From Gemmatimonadota bacterium (lineage in GTDB: Bacteria > Gemmatimonadota > Gemmatimonadetes > Gemmatimonadales > Gemmatimonadaceae), in the NCBI GenBank assembly GCA_021299375.1, contig JAJTGR010000003.1, positions 35,036 through 99,035 on the forward strand: a stretch of DNA of 64,000 nt. Direction: 5' to 3'. The notes under the pieces are model-generated. The model made no database searches, had not been told where the DNA came from, and saw only the letters and a list, made by a program, of their open reading frames with translations. This document shows, one piece after another, positions 1 to 9,713 of this stretch (position 1 is its first letter; every line of letters begins with the position of its first letter). Made by a program: the position numbers and the translations under genes.

Positions 1-139
1 CAATGAGGAGGGGGGTGTCCCCGTGGCTGGCGGCGTCGGCTTGGGCGGCGTTGAGCGCGGGCCCGGTGGCCGCGGCAGGGGGCGGGGGGACGTGCCGGCG
101 GGCGGGGAGGGGGACGTGGATCCGGGGGGGCTCGGCCAT
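1..139 (-). CDS. UvrD/PcrA-type ATP-dependent DNA helicase, N-terminus only (runs off left edge)
   Basis: The reverse strand is open from an ATG at 139 to the window edge, giving 46 residues. After a proline-rich leader of about 28 residues it reads ALNAAQADAASHGDTPLLI, which matches the Q-motif region just before the Walker A loop of superfamily 1 helicases of the UvrD/PcrA/Rep type (family pattern LNxxQxxAvxxxxxPllv). The Walker A motif itself lies outside the window. The family unwinds DNA 3'-5' in nucleotide excision and mismatch repair. A TACCTT box sits 6 bp before the ATG, as in several other genes here that look leaderless. The ORF is too short to tell UvrD from PcrA or from an AddA-like helicase. 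Confidence 0.72.
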   Translation of the reverse strand, partial: MAEPPRIHVPLPARRHVPPPPAAATGPALNAAQADAASHGDTPLLI

Positions 140-145
140 GGCCGG

Positions 146-151
146 AAGGTA
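146..151 (-). promoter_or_regulatory. Candidate leaderless -10 box for the helicase gene
   Basis: TACCTT lies on the reverse strand with a 6-bp gap to the ATG at 139, so transcription would begin at or next to the start codon. GTCACA, about 16 bp further upstream (168-173), is a 4/6 match to a -35 box. The same arrangement recurs at six other genes in the window. Confidence 0.35.
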
Positions 152-732
152 GCGAGCGTGCCCGACTTGTGACGTTGGCAGGCGCTGGACGTCATATTCC
201 GATGGCGGGTCGGCCGACGAGGGCGCGCCGCTCGGGCCGACGGCCATTGTGGATAACTCCCGGCCGGGTCGTCTTCCAGACCAACTTGTGACACCCGGCC
301 CGGAATTTTGGGTGCGTCCGCTGCTTGACCGCACCGGGATGCGTCCCTACGTTACAGCCTGCTATGCTGGCGAGGAGTGTGCCCGCCACCCCATTCCCGG
401 GGTGACGGGTCGCGCTGCTCGCTGGTAGTGCTGGTGCAGGACCGCAGGTGCAGGGCTCATGTGGCGCCGGAGCTTGGACCGTGCGCCGTGTGAGCGTGGG
501 GCTGCGAAGTGCTTCCGTGTTTCGCAGGTGGTGTTCGGGCATCACGTCGTTCGACATGACCGATGGACTTCGATTCGGCCGCTCCCCGGGTGAAGTCCAC
601 GATCCGCTGTCTGCCGCACGGTGATGAAGCGCACGCCAATCGGGTGAGCGCTTGCGAACGCAGGACGTTGTCGATGAGGCACCCGACCTCGGTGACAGCA
701 GTTACCTCCACGACCTCGAAAGAGGGGGATGC
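152..732. other. Intergenic region without a recognisable gene
   Basis: About 580 bp separate the divergent helicase gene and the giant lipoprotein gene. Open frames here are short, arginine-rich and unlike any family I know. One perfect DnaA-box 9-mer (TTATCCACA, reverse strand 248-256) is present but isolated. A TTGACC at about 325 with TACGTT 17 bp later is a possible promoter for the downstream gene, leaving a leader of roughly 380 nt. No RNA gene was recognised. Confidence 0.3.
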
Positions 733-3700
733 ATGCAACTCTTTTCTCGGAACAAGGCGTTGATCGCCCTGAGCCTCGGTGCCTTGACGGCACTGGGCGC
801 TTGCGGTGACGACGTCACGGTGTCAGAGCCGGCGCCGACGCCGGTAACGGTCGCCATTACGCCGCCCAGCGCCAGCATGAATGTTGGCGAGTCGCTCAAC
901 TTCGCCGTCCAGATCTCGGGCGGTGCCGCGACGGCCACCCCGACGCTCGCCAGCTGCACGTCGAGCAACACGGCGGTGGCGACGGCGGCGGTCTCGGGCG
1001 CGGCGTGCCGCGTCACGGCCGTAGCGGCGGGGAATGCCACGGTCACCGCGGCGGCCAGCACGGGCCAGGCGGCGGCGGCGGCCATCACGGTCAACGCCCC
1101 GGCGGCGGCCATCAGCGGGTTGACCCTCTCGCCGACGACGTCGAACATCGCCGTCGGGCAGTCGGTCACGATCGTTCCCACGGTGAACCGGGCCGGCTCG
1201 GCCGTCACGGTCGCCTACACGTACACGTCCTCGTCGAACGCGATCGCCACGGTGAACGCGAGCGGCGTCGTGACGGCCGTGGCGCCTGGCGTCGCGACGA
1301 TCACGGTGTCGGCGACGGGCACGGGCACGGGCTTCTCGTCGGCCACGCTGACGGGGGCCGCCACGGTGACCGTTGCGGCGCTGCCGCAGGGCATCACGGC
1401 GCTCAACGTCCAGCCGACGTCGCTGGCCATCGCGCTCGGCAGCACGGCGCAGCTCGCCGCCTCGGCGCAGCAGCCCACGGGCGCGGCCGCGGCCACGATC
1501 ACCTACGGCACGACGGTCCCGTCGGTCGCCACGGTGTCGGCCACGGGCCTCGTGACGGCGGTGGCGCCGGGCACGGCGGTGATCACGGTGACGGCCACCT
1601 CGGCCGCCAACGCGAACTTCGCCGCGTCGACGCTCACGCAGCTGGTCCCGGTGACGGTGTCGCCGTCGGCCAACGTGACCATCCAGACGATCACGCAGGG
1701 CCCGATCGTCACGTCGTATGTCGAGGCCACGAGCGGCAGCGCGCTGCAGGCCGGTATCGTCACCGCGACGAACGCCCAGGTCAATCAGCCGATCGACATC
1801 ACGAACGTCCGCGACCAGATCCAGGTCACGGCCAACCTGCAGCCGAACGGCCAGCGGGTGGACTCGGTGGTGGTGTTCATCGCCAACGCGGACGGCTCGG
1901 GCCGTCGCGCGGCGGCCCGCCAGCTGTTCTCGAACGGCACGGCGAACGCCGGTGACATCAACCTGTTCGTGAACACGGCCGACTTCGCGGCCAACTTCAC
2001 GGCCGGCACGGCCGATGTGTTCTACCCGAACGGCCAGAAGCTGATCTCGGTCTCGGTGTTCACGACCGAAGGCACGACGGCCCGCGAAATCCAGAACGCG
2101 CAGAACAACCGCCAGACCGTCAACTTCAACAACATCGACGGCTACGCGGCCCAGTACACCAACCCGACGCGCACCGCCAACAACCCGGCCAACGGGTTCA
2201 ACTGGTGGGGCGGCCCGGGCGCCGAGGGTCAGGGTTCGGCGACGATCGTGCCCGTGTTCTACACGGCCGGCCGTCAGATCACCGCGCTCACGCTCGGCAT
2301 GCGTCAGGGTCTGACCTTCACGACCGCGATCTGCGATCAGGCGGGTCAGGCGACCGCCACGCTCTCCGGTCAGGGTGTCAGCACCGAGTCGTACACGGCG
2401 GCGCCGTTCCGCGCCACGTACAACGCGAACATCGGCCGCATGACGTCGAGCGGCACGGCCACCTCGACGGCCTGGTCCAGCGCCGGCAACGGCAACATCG
2501 AGTGCCGTGGCTACGAGCACCCGGCGGCCCAGCAGCAGAACGTGATGGGCGTCGTCGCGGCGACGGACAACCAGAACAACAACGCCCCGCTCGTGACGTT
2601 TGCCGAGGGCTACCGCTTCTCGACGGCCGTGGGCCGGCCGATGGCGAACCGCCTCGACTACGCCGCGCCGGTCACCCCGGAGCCGGACATCCGCCGCGCC
2701 AACCCGTCGGTGACGGGCACGCCGGCCATCACGGGCTGGGTCAACGCCGCGTTCAGCATTGCCAGCAACACGAACACCGCGTCGACGGACGCCGGTGTCG
2801 GCCCGTCGGGCACGCGTAACTGGTTCTACCGTGGCTGTGCGGCCGGCAACACCGGCGGCTCGGACACCCTGTCGGTGTCGTTCGACGGCACGGGCAACAC
2901 GGTGCCGGAGTGCGCCGCCAACGCCCTTGGCGGGTGGGACGGCGCGACGTTCACGGCGAGCGGCGGCACGGGCGCCTACGGCATCCGTACGCGCGGACCG
3001 TTCCGCGCCTACTTCGTCGAGACCGACCGCCTCCTGAACTCGGCCGAGTCGCCCGCGTCGCAGCAGTTCGGCGTCGACAAGACCTTGCCGGCGATCCGCT
3101 GGACGGCCAACACGTCGGCTGACACCACGATCGGCAACTTCTCGTTCAGCAACGACGTGCTCGACGAGCGCGCCGGCTTCATCGACGCGTCGCTCGACGC
3201 GACGGCCATCCAGAAGAATTCGGATGGCACCAACGGCACGCTCAGTGTCACGACGCGTGGCTCGCAGCAGGTGCTGGTCTCGCGCGGCGCTGGTGTCATC
3301 ACCAACACCACGAACCGCACGAACTGCTGGAACCTCAACACGCTGACGCCGGTGGTGGTGCTCGACGGGAACAGCAACGCCGTGTCGGCCGGTGCCACGT
3401 TCAACTCGGCGCCGACCTGCTCGTTCTTTGCGCTGCCGGCCAACCAGATCGCCGGTACGCTTTCCGACGGCTGGCGCTCGGCGTACACGTTCACGACCGC
3501 GACCGACGGCATTTACCACTATGCCACGCGCGTGTTCGACCGTGCCGGCAACGCGACCGAGACGGTGCGTCGCCGCGCGATCAAGGACAACACCGGCTCC
3601 GCGCCGGTGGTGGCCGACCTGAACGTGCCGCTCTCGATCGACCGCAACACCAACCCGACGTTCCCGGTCACGACCAGCGACAACGTCGAGATCCGTGGGA

Positions 3701-5613
3701 ACAACGTGACGCTCTCGTATGGCTCGGCCATCCCGAGCAGCTTCCCGCTCGTGTACCCGAAGCAGCTCATCGACGCCCGCTTCAACGACGTCGTGAACTC
3801 GCCGCTGGTGCGTGATGTGACGGTGCCGCTCCCCACGCCGTTCGTGGTCAGCGTCCAGAGCTCCGGCGGGACGACGCCGACGACCAGCACGACGGCCGGG
3901 ACGAACCTGACGAGCATCACCGCGCGGATGTTCGATCCGGAGAACGCCAGCACGGCCTCGCCGACGATCACCTTCGGCTCGACCGTGTTCAACACGCAGA
4001 ACGGGTTCGGTGCGGTCAACCCCGCGTCGGCGCCGCTGTTCTCGCAGTGGGCGGTGCTGCCGTCGACGGCGGCAGGCTGGAATGCGCCGGAAGGCCTGAA
4101 GGCGCAGCTGCGCTCGAGCACGAACGTGACCAACTCGCCGTTCTCGCGCGTGGACTTCTACCGCCTCAACGGTAGCCAGTACGAGTACCTGGCGTCGGCG
4201 ACCACGCCGGCGGCCGCGGACCAGGGCAGCGAGCGCAACTGGACGTACACGGTGGCGTCGTCGTCCTTCGCCAACACGCCGACCGCGCTGCAGACGATTC
4301 AGCGTCCGGTGCAGGTGGGGGATGCCATCATCGCCATCGGCGTCCGCTCCAACGGTGCGGGTCTGGTGACGCCGGCCGGCGTGATCGGTGGCAACGCCCT
4401 CAACCTCACCATCGCGGGTCTCCCGGCTGGTGGCGCGGGTAGCGTGACCATCACCGATGGCGCGGGCTTCACCACCACGGCGACCGCCTCGGGCATCGTG
4501 TCGCTGCCGGCTGCCGGCACGTACTTCGTGACCGGTAACGCGGTGACGGTGAACAGCGTGGCCTACGGCCCGACCTCGGGCACGCAGACCATCACGGTGA
4601 ACGGCCTGGCCAGTGCCACGGTGACGTACGGCATCGCGGCCACGCAGATCAACGTGACCACCACCGGCCTGTTCTCGGGCTCGGGCTCGTACACGGTGAC
4701 TGGCCCGGGTGGCTACTCGGCCAGCTTCACGGACGCCAACGGCACCCGCACGATCAACGTCCCGGCTGCCGGCAGCTACACGATCACGGCGACGGCCACC
4801 CAGACCATCGGCGGCCTGCAGTACGGCGTCGCGGTCTCGGCCAGCCCGGTGACGGTGGTGGTTGGCTCCACCCCGGCGACCTCCACGTTGACGTACACGC
4901 AGCAGACGCTGCGCCTGAACGTGGCCATCACGGCCCCGACGGGCGTGACGCCGAACGTGTCGGTTTCGTGCACGGGCGGCGCGGGCTTCGCGTCGGGCAC
5001 GATCGCGAGCACGGGCACGACCCTGCTCACGACCGGTAACACGGCCACCGACAACAACGCCACGTGCACCACGACGGCGGCGGCGGTGACGGTCGGCGGT
5101 CTGACGTACACGGCTTCCATCTCGCAGGCCAACGCCAGCACGTCGAGCACCATCCCGACGGCCACGGTGACCTACGCGTTGGTCCAGCCGACCATCACGG
5201 TCAACCTGGGCTCGATCGGTGGTGCGCCGAACAACCTCCCGAACGGCATCGCGTACTCGGTGCGCGTGACGAGCTCGGCCTACTCGTCGACGGGTGGCTT
5301 CATCGACGTGCCCGGTGTCACGGGTACGCCGCTGGTCATCAACGCCCCGGTGAACGGCACCTACAACGTGTCGATCAACCGCATCCTGACGCTCAACACG
5401 CAGACCTGGCGCATCGAAGCCACGGCCGACGTGACGACGACGGGTGGTGCCACGGTCGGTACGGTCAACGCGGGCATGGTGGCGGGCGACTTCGCCCTCT
5501 CGCCGAACCCGCGCCCGAACGCCATCGTCTCGGGTATCGTCCTCACCGGTTCGGCCACGGCGACGGACTACCAGGCGGTCGTGAACTTCGGCTTCACCGG
5601 CCCGCTGCCGTAA
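733..5613 (+). CDS. Giant Ig-like (BIG2-type) surface lipoprotein, 1,626 aa
   Basis: The ATG at 733 is chosen because it begins a lipoprotein signal peptide (lipobox LGAC, Cys24) and follows a purine-rich AGAGGGGG at 721-728; an upstream in-frame TTG would bury the signal. Residues about 35-320 form three BIG2-like Ig repeats with the typical xxPxxxxxxVGxS start and VATVxxxGxVTAVxxGxxTIT end. Residues about 330-1220 are a large unassigned extracellular region with some Ig/cadherin-like strands (for example DRAGNATETVRRR near 940). Residues about 1222-1626 contain four units of roughly 85-100 residues starting xLNLTIAGLP, related to repeats in the two metzincin lipoproteins at 12572-18784. Predicted role: outer-membrane-anchored adhesin or surface structural protein. 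No catalytic motif is visible. Codon use is like that of its neighbours. Confidence 0.85.
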   Translation: MQLFSRNKALIALSLGALTALGACGDDVTVSEPAPTPVTVAITPPSASMNVGESLNFAVQISGGAATATPTLASCTSSNTAVATAAVSGAACRVTAVAAGNATVTAAASTGQAAAAAITVNAPAAAISGLTLSPTTSNIAVGQSVTIVPTVNRAGSAVTVAYTYTSSSNAIATVNASGVVTAVAPGVATITVSATGTGTGFSSATLTGAATVTVAALPQGITALNVQPTSLAIALGSTAQLAASAQQPTGAAAATITYGTTVPSVATVSATGLVTAVAPGTAVITVTATSAANANFAASTLTQLVPVTVSPSANVTIQTITQGPIVTSYVEATSGSALQAGIVTATNAQVNQPIDITNVRDQIQVTANLQPNGQRVDSVVVFIANADGSGRRAAARQLFSNGTANAGDINLFVNTADFAANFTAGTADVFYPNGQKLISVSVFTTEGTTAREIQNAQNNRQTVNFNNIDGYAAQYTNPTRTANNPANGFNWWGGPGAEGQGSATIVPVFYTAGRQITALTLGMRQGLTFTTAICDQAGQATATLSGQGVSTESYTAAPFRATYNANIGRMTSSGTATSTAWSSAGNGNIECRGYEHPAAQQQNVMGVVAATDNQNNNAPLVTFAEGYRFSTAVGRPMANRLDYAAPVTPEPDIRRANPSVTGTPAITGWVNAAFSIASNTNTASTDAGVGPSGTRNWFYRGCAAGNTGGSDTLSVSFDGTGNTVPECAANALGGWDGATFTASGGTGAYGIRTRGPFRAYFVETDRLLNSAESPASQQFGVDKTLPAIRWTANTSADTTIGNFSFSNDVLDERAGFIDASLDATAIQKNSDGTNGTLSVTTRGSQQVLVSRGAGVITNTTNRTNCWNLNTLTPVVVLDGNSNAVSAGATFNSAPTCSFFALPANQIAGTLSDGWRSAYTFTTATDGIYHYATRVFDRAGNATETVRRRAIKDNTGSAPVVADLNVPLSIDRNTNPTFPVTTSDNVEIRGNNVTLSYGSAIPSSFPLVYPKQLIDARFNDVVNSPLVRDVTVPLPTPFVVSVQSSGGTTPTTSTTAGTNLTSITARMFDPENASTASPTITFGSTVFNTQNGFGAVNPASAPLFSQWAVLPSTAAGWNAPEGLKAQLRSSTNVTNSPFSRVDFYRLNGSQYEYLASATTPAAADQGSERNWTYTVASSSFANTPTALQTIQRPVQVGDAIIAIGVRSNGAGLVTPAGVIGGNALNLTIAGLPAGGAGSVTITDGAGFTTTATASGIVSLPAAGTYFVTGNAVTVNSVAYGPTSGTQTITVNGLASATVTYGIAATQINVTTTGLFSGSGSYTVTGPGGYSASFTDANGTRTINVPAAGSYTITATATQTIGGLQYGVAVSASPVTVVVGSTPATSTLTYTQQTLRLNVAITAPTGVTPNVSVSCTGGAGFASGTIASTGTTLLTTGNTATDNNATCTTTAAAVTVGGLTYTASISQANASTSSTIPTATVTYALVQPTITVNLGSIGGAPNNLPNGIAYSVRVTSSAYSSTGGFIDVPGVTGTPLVINAPVNGTYNVSINRILTLNTQTWRIEATADVTTTGGATVGTVNAGMVAGDFALSPNPRPNAIVSGIVLTGSATATDYQAVVNFGFTGPLP

Positions 5614-5650
5614 TCGCAGCAGTCGCTGAACTGAACTAGCGCAGGAAGAG

Positions 5651-5678
5651 TGGGGGGCGTCCTTCGGGGCGCCCCCCA
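5651..5678 (+). terminator. Hairpin terminator after the giant lipoprotein gene
   Basis: An 8-9 bp perfect G/C stem (TGGGGGGCG, 5651-5659, with CGCCCCCCA, 5670-5678) encloses a 10-nt loop, 38 bp after the stop codon. The trailing T run is weak, so termination efficiency is uncertain. Confidence 0.6.
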
Positions 5679-5803
5679 TTGGCGTTGCACCCTCGGGTTG
5701 ACGGGGGCACCTGCATGAACGTCGCCAAGCCCCACCGCATGGGACCGTCACATGGGACCGCGTCGTGAAACGGAACCCGCTCTGCAATTCGGCTACAGGT
5801 CGC

Positions 5804-5838
5804 TATCATTCAAGGCTGCGCGGGCCCCGCGCAGCCTT
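5804..5838 (+). promoter_or_regulatory. -10-like box and 12-bp hairpin in the leader of the small lipoprotein gene
   Basis: TATCAT (5804-5809) is a good -10 candidate, without a convincing -35. Just downstream a perfect 12-bp stem (AAGGCTGCGCGG, 5812-5823, with its complement at 5827-5838) closes a 3-nt loop and runs into TTTC. It ends 27 bp before the ATG at 5866. It could be a second terminator for the upstream gene or a 5' stabilising or attenuating structure. Confidence 0.4.
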
Positions 5839-5865
5839 TCTCCGTACCTGACCCCCTGTTCGCAT

Positions 5866-6315
5866 ATGACCCCTGCATTCGTTCGCACTTTCTCCATGAT
5901 GGCCGCAGCCGCTGCACTGCTGCTCGCGGCCTGCGGCCCCTCCGATGTCGTGGGCAAGGAAAAGCTTGGCCCCGTCAACGAGGGCATGAAGCTCGCCGAC
6001 CTCCCCCCCGTCCTCGGCACGGGACCGCTCGCGCCCAATCAGCCGGCCGATTCGCTCCGCCTGTTCAACGGCTACCGTACGCAGGTCTTCCTGGTGCAGG
6101 GCAAGCAGTACCGGGTGGTGTGGTACCGCGACAAGCCCGGCAGCATCGAGGAGGAGATCTCTCGTGAGCGCGAGACCCCCGTGCTGCTCGAGAACGACGT
6201 CGTGATTGGAAAGGGGTGGGCCTTCTTCGATCAGACGGCCGAGGAGGTGGGTATCCCGAATCCGTACCGCACACGCGAACGGCTGGATTCCATCGCCCAG
6301 GCACAGACGAGGTAG
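5866..6315 (+). CDS. Small lipoprotein of unknown function, 149 aa
   Basis: The ATG at 5866 places a lipoprotein signal (AAAAALLLAAC, Cys23) at the N-terminus; upstream in-frame starts would put about 38 non-signal residues in front. The mature part (about 126 residues) is soluble and polar. It contains a strand-rich section (RTQVFLVQGKQYRVVWYRD, about residues 75-93) followed by a segment ending VVIGKGWAFFDQ, which resembles small SmpA/BamE-like or SH3-like lipoprotein folds, but I cannot assign it. It lies between a hairpin upstream and a strong bidirectional terminator downstream, so it is probably monocistronic. Confidence 0.75.
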   Translation: MTPAFVRTFSMMAAAAALLLAACGPSDVVGKEKLGPVNEGMKLADLPPVLGTGPLAPNQPADSLRLFNGYRTQVFLVQGKQYRVVWYRDKPGSIEEEISRERETPVLLENDVVIGKGWAFFDQTAEEVGIPNPYRTRERLDSIAQAQTR

Positions 6316-6448
6316 CCGTAGTCGCGCCTCGTGCGCTGCCAACGGTAAGGGCGTCTCGGCGCGTCAGTCTCGATCATCGGGTCAACCGGCAGGCTCCCTC
6401 GCCGCACTGTTGGTGTGGCCGCCTTGCTCCCACCCCGTGGTTCACAAT

Positions 6449-6487
6449 ACAAACGGCCCCCGCGAGTCACTCACGGGGGCCGTTTGT
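6449..6487. terminator. Bidirectional terminator between convergent genes
   Basis: A perfect 14-bp stem (ACAAACGGCCCCCG, 6449-6462, with its complement at 6474-6487) and an 11-nt loop lie between the forward small lipoprotein gene and the reverse Big-1 lipoprotein gene. The A/T-rich stem base supplies short U tracts on both strands. Confidence 0.8.
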
Positions 6488-6584
6488 CGTTCCGGGCAAA
6501 GCACGTGACAGCGCCTGTACCGCCGCGCGAGGCGCTGGCGGCCCCCCACCCTCCCCGGGGGAGCGCCAGCGTCAGGCCATTCCC

Positions 6585-8852
6585 TTACTGGAGCACGGCG
6601 GTGGCCGACGCGCTCAGCAGCCCCGCTGACGTGGCCGTCAGGGTCTGCGTGGAGCCCGTTCCGGTGCCGGTCACCCACGTGACCGTGATGAGCCCGCTTG
6701 CATCGGTCGCCGCGGGATTGGCCGAGGAAATCGTGCCGGCAACTGGCGTGGTACCGCCCGACGCCGCGGCCGACAACCCGATGCTGACGCCCTGCACCAG
6801 CACGTTGTTGCCGAATGCATCTTGCACGCGGAAAACGACCTGGTAGCTCGTGCTCGCGACCGCGTTCGTGGTGGGCGCCGTGGAAGACACCAGTACCAGG
6901 CGGTTGGCTGCGGCCGCCGCCATGTTGGCCGTGAAGGTGACGCCGGTGACGTTCGGGATAGTCGCCACCACCGACGCGGTGCCCGCTACCGTGGGCAGCG
7001 TCCACGAGCCAAGGGTCGCGACGCCATTGGCGTTGGTCGTCTGCGTCCCCCCGGTGATCGTGCCCGACGCGTTGTTGCCGAGCGTGAACGTCACCGTGAC
7101 GCCCGCCACGGGGTTCCCGAGCGCATCGGTGACCCGAACCGACGGCAGCGTCGGGGCAGCCTGATTCGAGGCCACCACGATCGTGCCGAGGCTGGTGCTG
7201 GTCTGGGCCGTCAGGTTGGCGGCGGCACCGGCCGTGGCCGTCGCCGTGAACGTGAAGTCCGGCAGGTTGGCTACCCGGGCAATGAGCGTTTGGGCACCCG
7301 CCGTTCCGCCAAGGGTCCAGCTTCCGACCGTGGCGACACCCACCGCGTTGGTGGTGGCCGTGCCGCCAGTCAGGGAACCGCCGCCCGAGCCGATGAGGAA
7401 CGACACCGCCACGCCCGGCACCGGGTTGCCGCGGTTGTCGCGCACGACCACACTGGGGGCGATCGCCACCGCCGTACCGGCTATGGCCGCCTGGTTGTTG
7501 CCGGCGTTTACGACCACCGTAGCCGGCGCCCCGGCGGTGGCCGTGGCCGAGAAGAGCACCGGGTTGCCGGTAATGCCCTGAGCCTGGACGGTGGCTCGAA
7601 GCGAGTTGGCGCCGATGTCGTCGCCGAGGGTCCAGCCGCCGACGGTGGCAATCCCCAGCGCATTGGTTACGGGACGCCGGGTGACGGCCGAACCGCCACC
7701 GCTCACCACCTCGAACAGGACCTCGAGCCCCGCTACCGGGTTGCCGAAGCTGTCGGACACCCGCACCGCGGGTTCGATAGGCACCGGGCGGCCAACCGGG
7801 ACCGACTGGTTGTTGCCCGCCGAGATGGCGACCTGGCTCGCGACGGCTGCGCGCGCCGCGGCCGTGAAGACCACGGGGGGCAGCGTCCCGGCCGTGGCCG
7901 TCAGGGTGTAGTTCTGCGCCGTCGTGCCGAGCTGCCACCCATCGGGTGAGGCGTTGCCGTTGGCATCGGTGTTCTTGGTGCCACCCGCTACGTTGGAGCC
8001 TGCCGAGGCGACGAACGAAACGGCGGCACCGGCCACCGGGTTACCATTGGCGTCGAGCACCCGCACGGTCGGGATGGGTGTGAGCAGCGCGCCCACGGTT
8101 CCCGTCAGGCTGGTGGTGCCGGTGGCCACGACGCTGGCCGCCGCACCGGCCGTGGCTGTGGCGGTGAACGTAAGGGGGTTGGAGGCCACCCCGTTGGAAA
8201 GCACCAGCGCGGTCAGGCGGTTGGCGCCGACAGCGGGGCCGAGGGTCCACGAGCCGACCGCGGCTACACCCTGGGCGTTGGTGGTCGCGCCGGCGCCCGA
8301 AACGGAACCGCCGCCGGCGGCGACAGTGAAGAAGACCGAGGTGCCGGCGACCGGGTTGTTGAAGCGGTCACGCACCACGACGGCCGGGGGCGTCCCGACC
8401 GCGGCGCCAGCCACGGCGTTCTGGTTGTTGCCCGCCGAGATGGCCACTGAGCTTGGCGCTCCGGCGGTGGCGGTGGCGGTGAACGTCGCCGAGGTGGCGA
8501 CACCGGCCACAGTGGCCGTCAAGCGCTGGGCGCCGGCCGCTTCGCCGAGCCGCCAGCGTGTGCTGGCCGTGCCCGTGTTGTCGGTGGTGTCGACAGCCGG
8601 CGTCACCGTACCGCCACCGTCGACGGCGAACGTCACGATCTGGCCGCCGAGCGGCGCGCCACCGTTGTCGGCCACGCGCACGCTGATAGGTTCGCTGAGC
8701 AGTTCCCCGACGGTACCGGCGAGTGTCACGCCGCCGACGGGCGACACGGATGCGGGGGGGCGAGGGCCATCACCGCCATTACAGGCAGCGAGGCCAAGGG
8801 CGGAAAGCGAGAGGGCCAGCGCCGGCCAGGAGAGGTGCGCGCGTCTCTTCAT
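6585..8852 (-). CDS. Big-1 (invasin/intimin-type) Ig-repeat lipoprotein, 755 aa
   Basis: It begins with a lipoprotein signal (LSALGLAAC, Cys24). The rest is about seven tandem Ig-like repeats of 90-100 residues, with the Big-1 signatures VRVxDxxGNPVAGxxVxF near the start and GxAtxGSWTLGxxaGxxxLTA near the end of each unit. This group is found in intimins, invasins and other adhesins, where it forms a stiff rod. There is no extra C-terminal domain, so the protein would be a lipid-anchored rod, with no beta-barrel of its own. The final unit stops in ATSAGLLSASATAVLQ. The gene is downstream of lipB with a 151-bp gap and converges on the terminator at 6449-6487. Confidence 0.85.
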   Translation of the reverse strand: MKRRAHLSWPALALSLSALGLAACNGGDGPRPPASVSPVGGVTLAGTVGELLSEPISVRVADNGGAPLGGQIVTFAVDGGGTVTPAVDTTDNTGTASTRWRLGEAAGAQRLTATVAGVATSATFTATATAGAPSSVAISAGNNQNAVAGAAVGTPPAVVVRDRFNNPVAGTSVFFTVAAGGGSVSGAGATTNAQGVAAVGSWTLGPAVGANRLTALVLSNGVASNPLTFTATATAGAAASVVATGTTSLTGTVGALLTPIPTVRVLDANGNPVAGAAVSFVASAGSNVAGGTKNTDANGNASPDGWQLGTTAQNYTLTATAGTLPPVVFTAAARAAVASQVAISAGNNQSVPVGRPVPIEPAVRVSDSFGNPVAGLEVLFEVVSGGGSAVTRRPVTNALGIATVGGWTLGDDIGANSLRATVQAQGITGNPVLFSATATAGAPATVVVNAGNNQAAIAGTAVAIAPSVVVRDNRGNPVPGVAVSFLIGSGGGSLTGGTATTNAVGVATVGSWTLGGTAGAQTLIARVANLPDFTFTATATAGAAANLTAQTSTSLGTIVVASNQAAPTLPSVRVTDALGNPVAGVTVTFTLGNNASGTITGGTQTTNANGVATLGSWTLPTVAGTASVVATIPNVTGVTFTANMAAAAANRLVLVSSTAPTTNAVASTSYQVVFRVQDAFGNNVLVQGVSIGLSAAASGGTTPVAGTISSANPAATDASGLITVTWVTGTGTGSTQTLTATSAGLLSASATAVLQ

Positions 8853-9003
8853 GGGACATTGGGGTGGCGAGGAGATCGCCAGCGTACACCCGTAGCGCCG
8901 GCGAGCCGTGCTGACGCATTACCCTGCGTCGGGGCGTCGCGTGACAGTAATGCCGCTCAATCAGGCGCGAAAGAGTCGCCGCACAACCCGCGTGTGTAAC
9001 CGG

Positions 9004-9702
9004 TCACCACGCCGGTGGATGCGATGGTGCCAGTGGCGTGGGGGTGAGCGCGAACACGGCGGCCATACCTGCGATGAGCGCGCGCTGCACGTCGACGAAT
9101 GCCGGCACCGGCAGCTCGGCGTTCGCGCATTCGCGGGCGACCGTGCTCATGGTCACGCCATCAATGCCGCACGGCACGGTGTGGTCGAAGGTGCGCAGGT
9201 CGTTCTCGACGTTCAGCGCCACGCCGTGCCAGGTAACCCAGTCGCGCGCGTGCACACCAATGCTCGCCAGCTTGCGCCGGCCGTCGGCGTCCTCACGCCA
9301 GACGCCCGTGAGCCCAGCCACGCGACTCGTCTCGAGCCCCAGCATGGCGAGGCCGTGCATCACGGCGCCCTCGACCTGTCGCAGGTACCAGTGCAGGTCC
9401 TTCCGGTGGCGCTTGAGGTCGATGATGGGATACGCGACGAGCTGCCCGGGTTCGTGCACGGTCACGTCGCCGCCGCGCTCGACGTCGCGGAGTTGGATGC
9501 CCTGCGCCTCGAGGTACTGCGGTGTCGCCAGCAGATGCGCGGGCTTGGTGCTGCGACCGAGCGTGACCACTGGTGGGTGCTGCACGAGGATCAGCAAGTC
9601 CTCGTCGAGGGCGCCGCTGATGCGGGCGGCGGCGGCGCGCTTCTGCAGCGCCCAGGCGTCGTCGTAGGGGGTGAGGCCGAGATCGAGCGTGTAGAGGAGC
9701 AC
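9004..9702 (-). CDS. lipB: Octanoyl-[acyl-carrier-protein]:protein N-octanoyltransferase
   Basis: LipB moves octanoate from acyl carrier protein to the lipoyl lysine of E2 and GcvH proteins, the first step of lipoate assembly before LipA adds sulfur. The 232-residue protein has the family core: RGGDVTVHEPGQLVAYPI (76-93), KLASIGVH with the invariant Lys144, and PCGI with catalytic Cys178. The start is a GTG (MLLYTLD...); a TATATT box lies 5 bp before it, which suggests a leaderless message. It sits near lpdA, pdhABC and lipA on the same strand, consistent with servicing the PDH complex encoded at 18853-22183. A second, unrelated octanoyltransferase is encoded at 36317-37123. Confidence 0.95.
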   Translation of the reverse strand: MLLYTLDLGLTPYDDAWALQKRAAAARISGALDEDLLILVQHPPVVTLGRSTKPAHLLATPQYLEAQGIQLRDVERGGDVTVHEPGQLVAYPIIDLKRHRKDLHWYLRQVEGAVMHGLAMLGLETSRVAGLTGVWREDADGRRKLASIGVHARDWVTWHGVALNVENDLRTFDHTVPCGIDGVTMSTVARECANAELPVPAFVDVQRALIAGMAAVFALTPTPLAPSHPPAW

Positions 9703-9707
9703 GCGTG

Positions 9708-9713
9708 AATATA
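9708..9713 (-). promoter_or_regulatory. Candidate leaderless -10 box for lipB
   Basis: TATATT on the reverse strand is a 5/6 match to the consensus -10 box and ends 5 bp before the GTG start of lipB. No clear -35 is visible. Confidence 0.4.

Noticed and set aside
248..256. Perfect DnaA-box 9-mer (TTATCCACA on the reverse strand)
   Set aside because: A single box with no others nearby, no AT-rich unwinding region and no dnaA/dnaN; about one such match is expected by chance in a window of this size.
823..5787. 1,654-residue reverse-strand open frame opposite the giant lipoprotein gene
   Set aside because: It is antisense to a gene with clear signal peptide and Ig repeats; its Arg/His/Gly-rich composition is that of a high-GC shadow frame.
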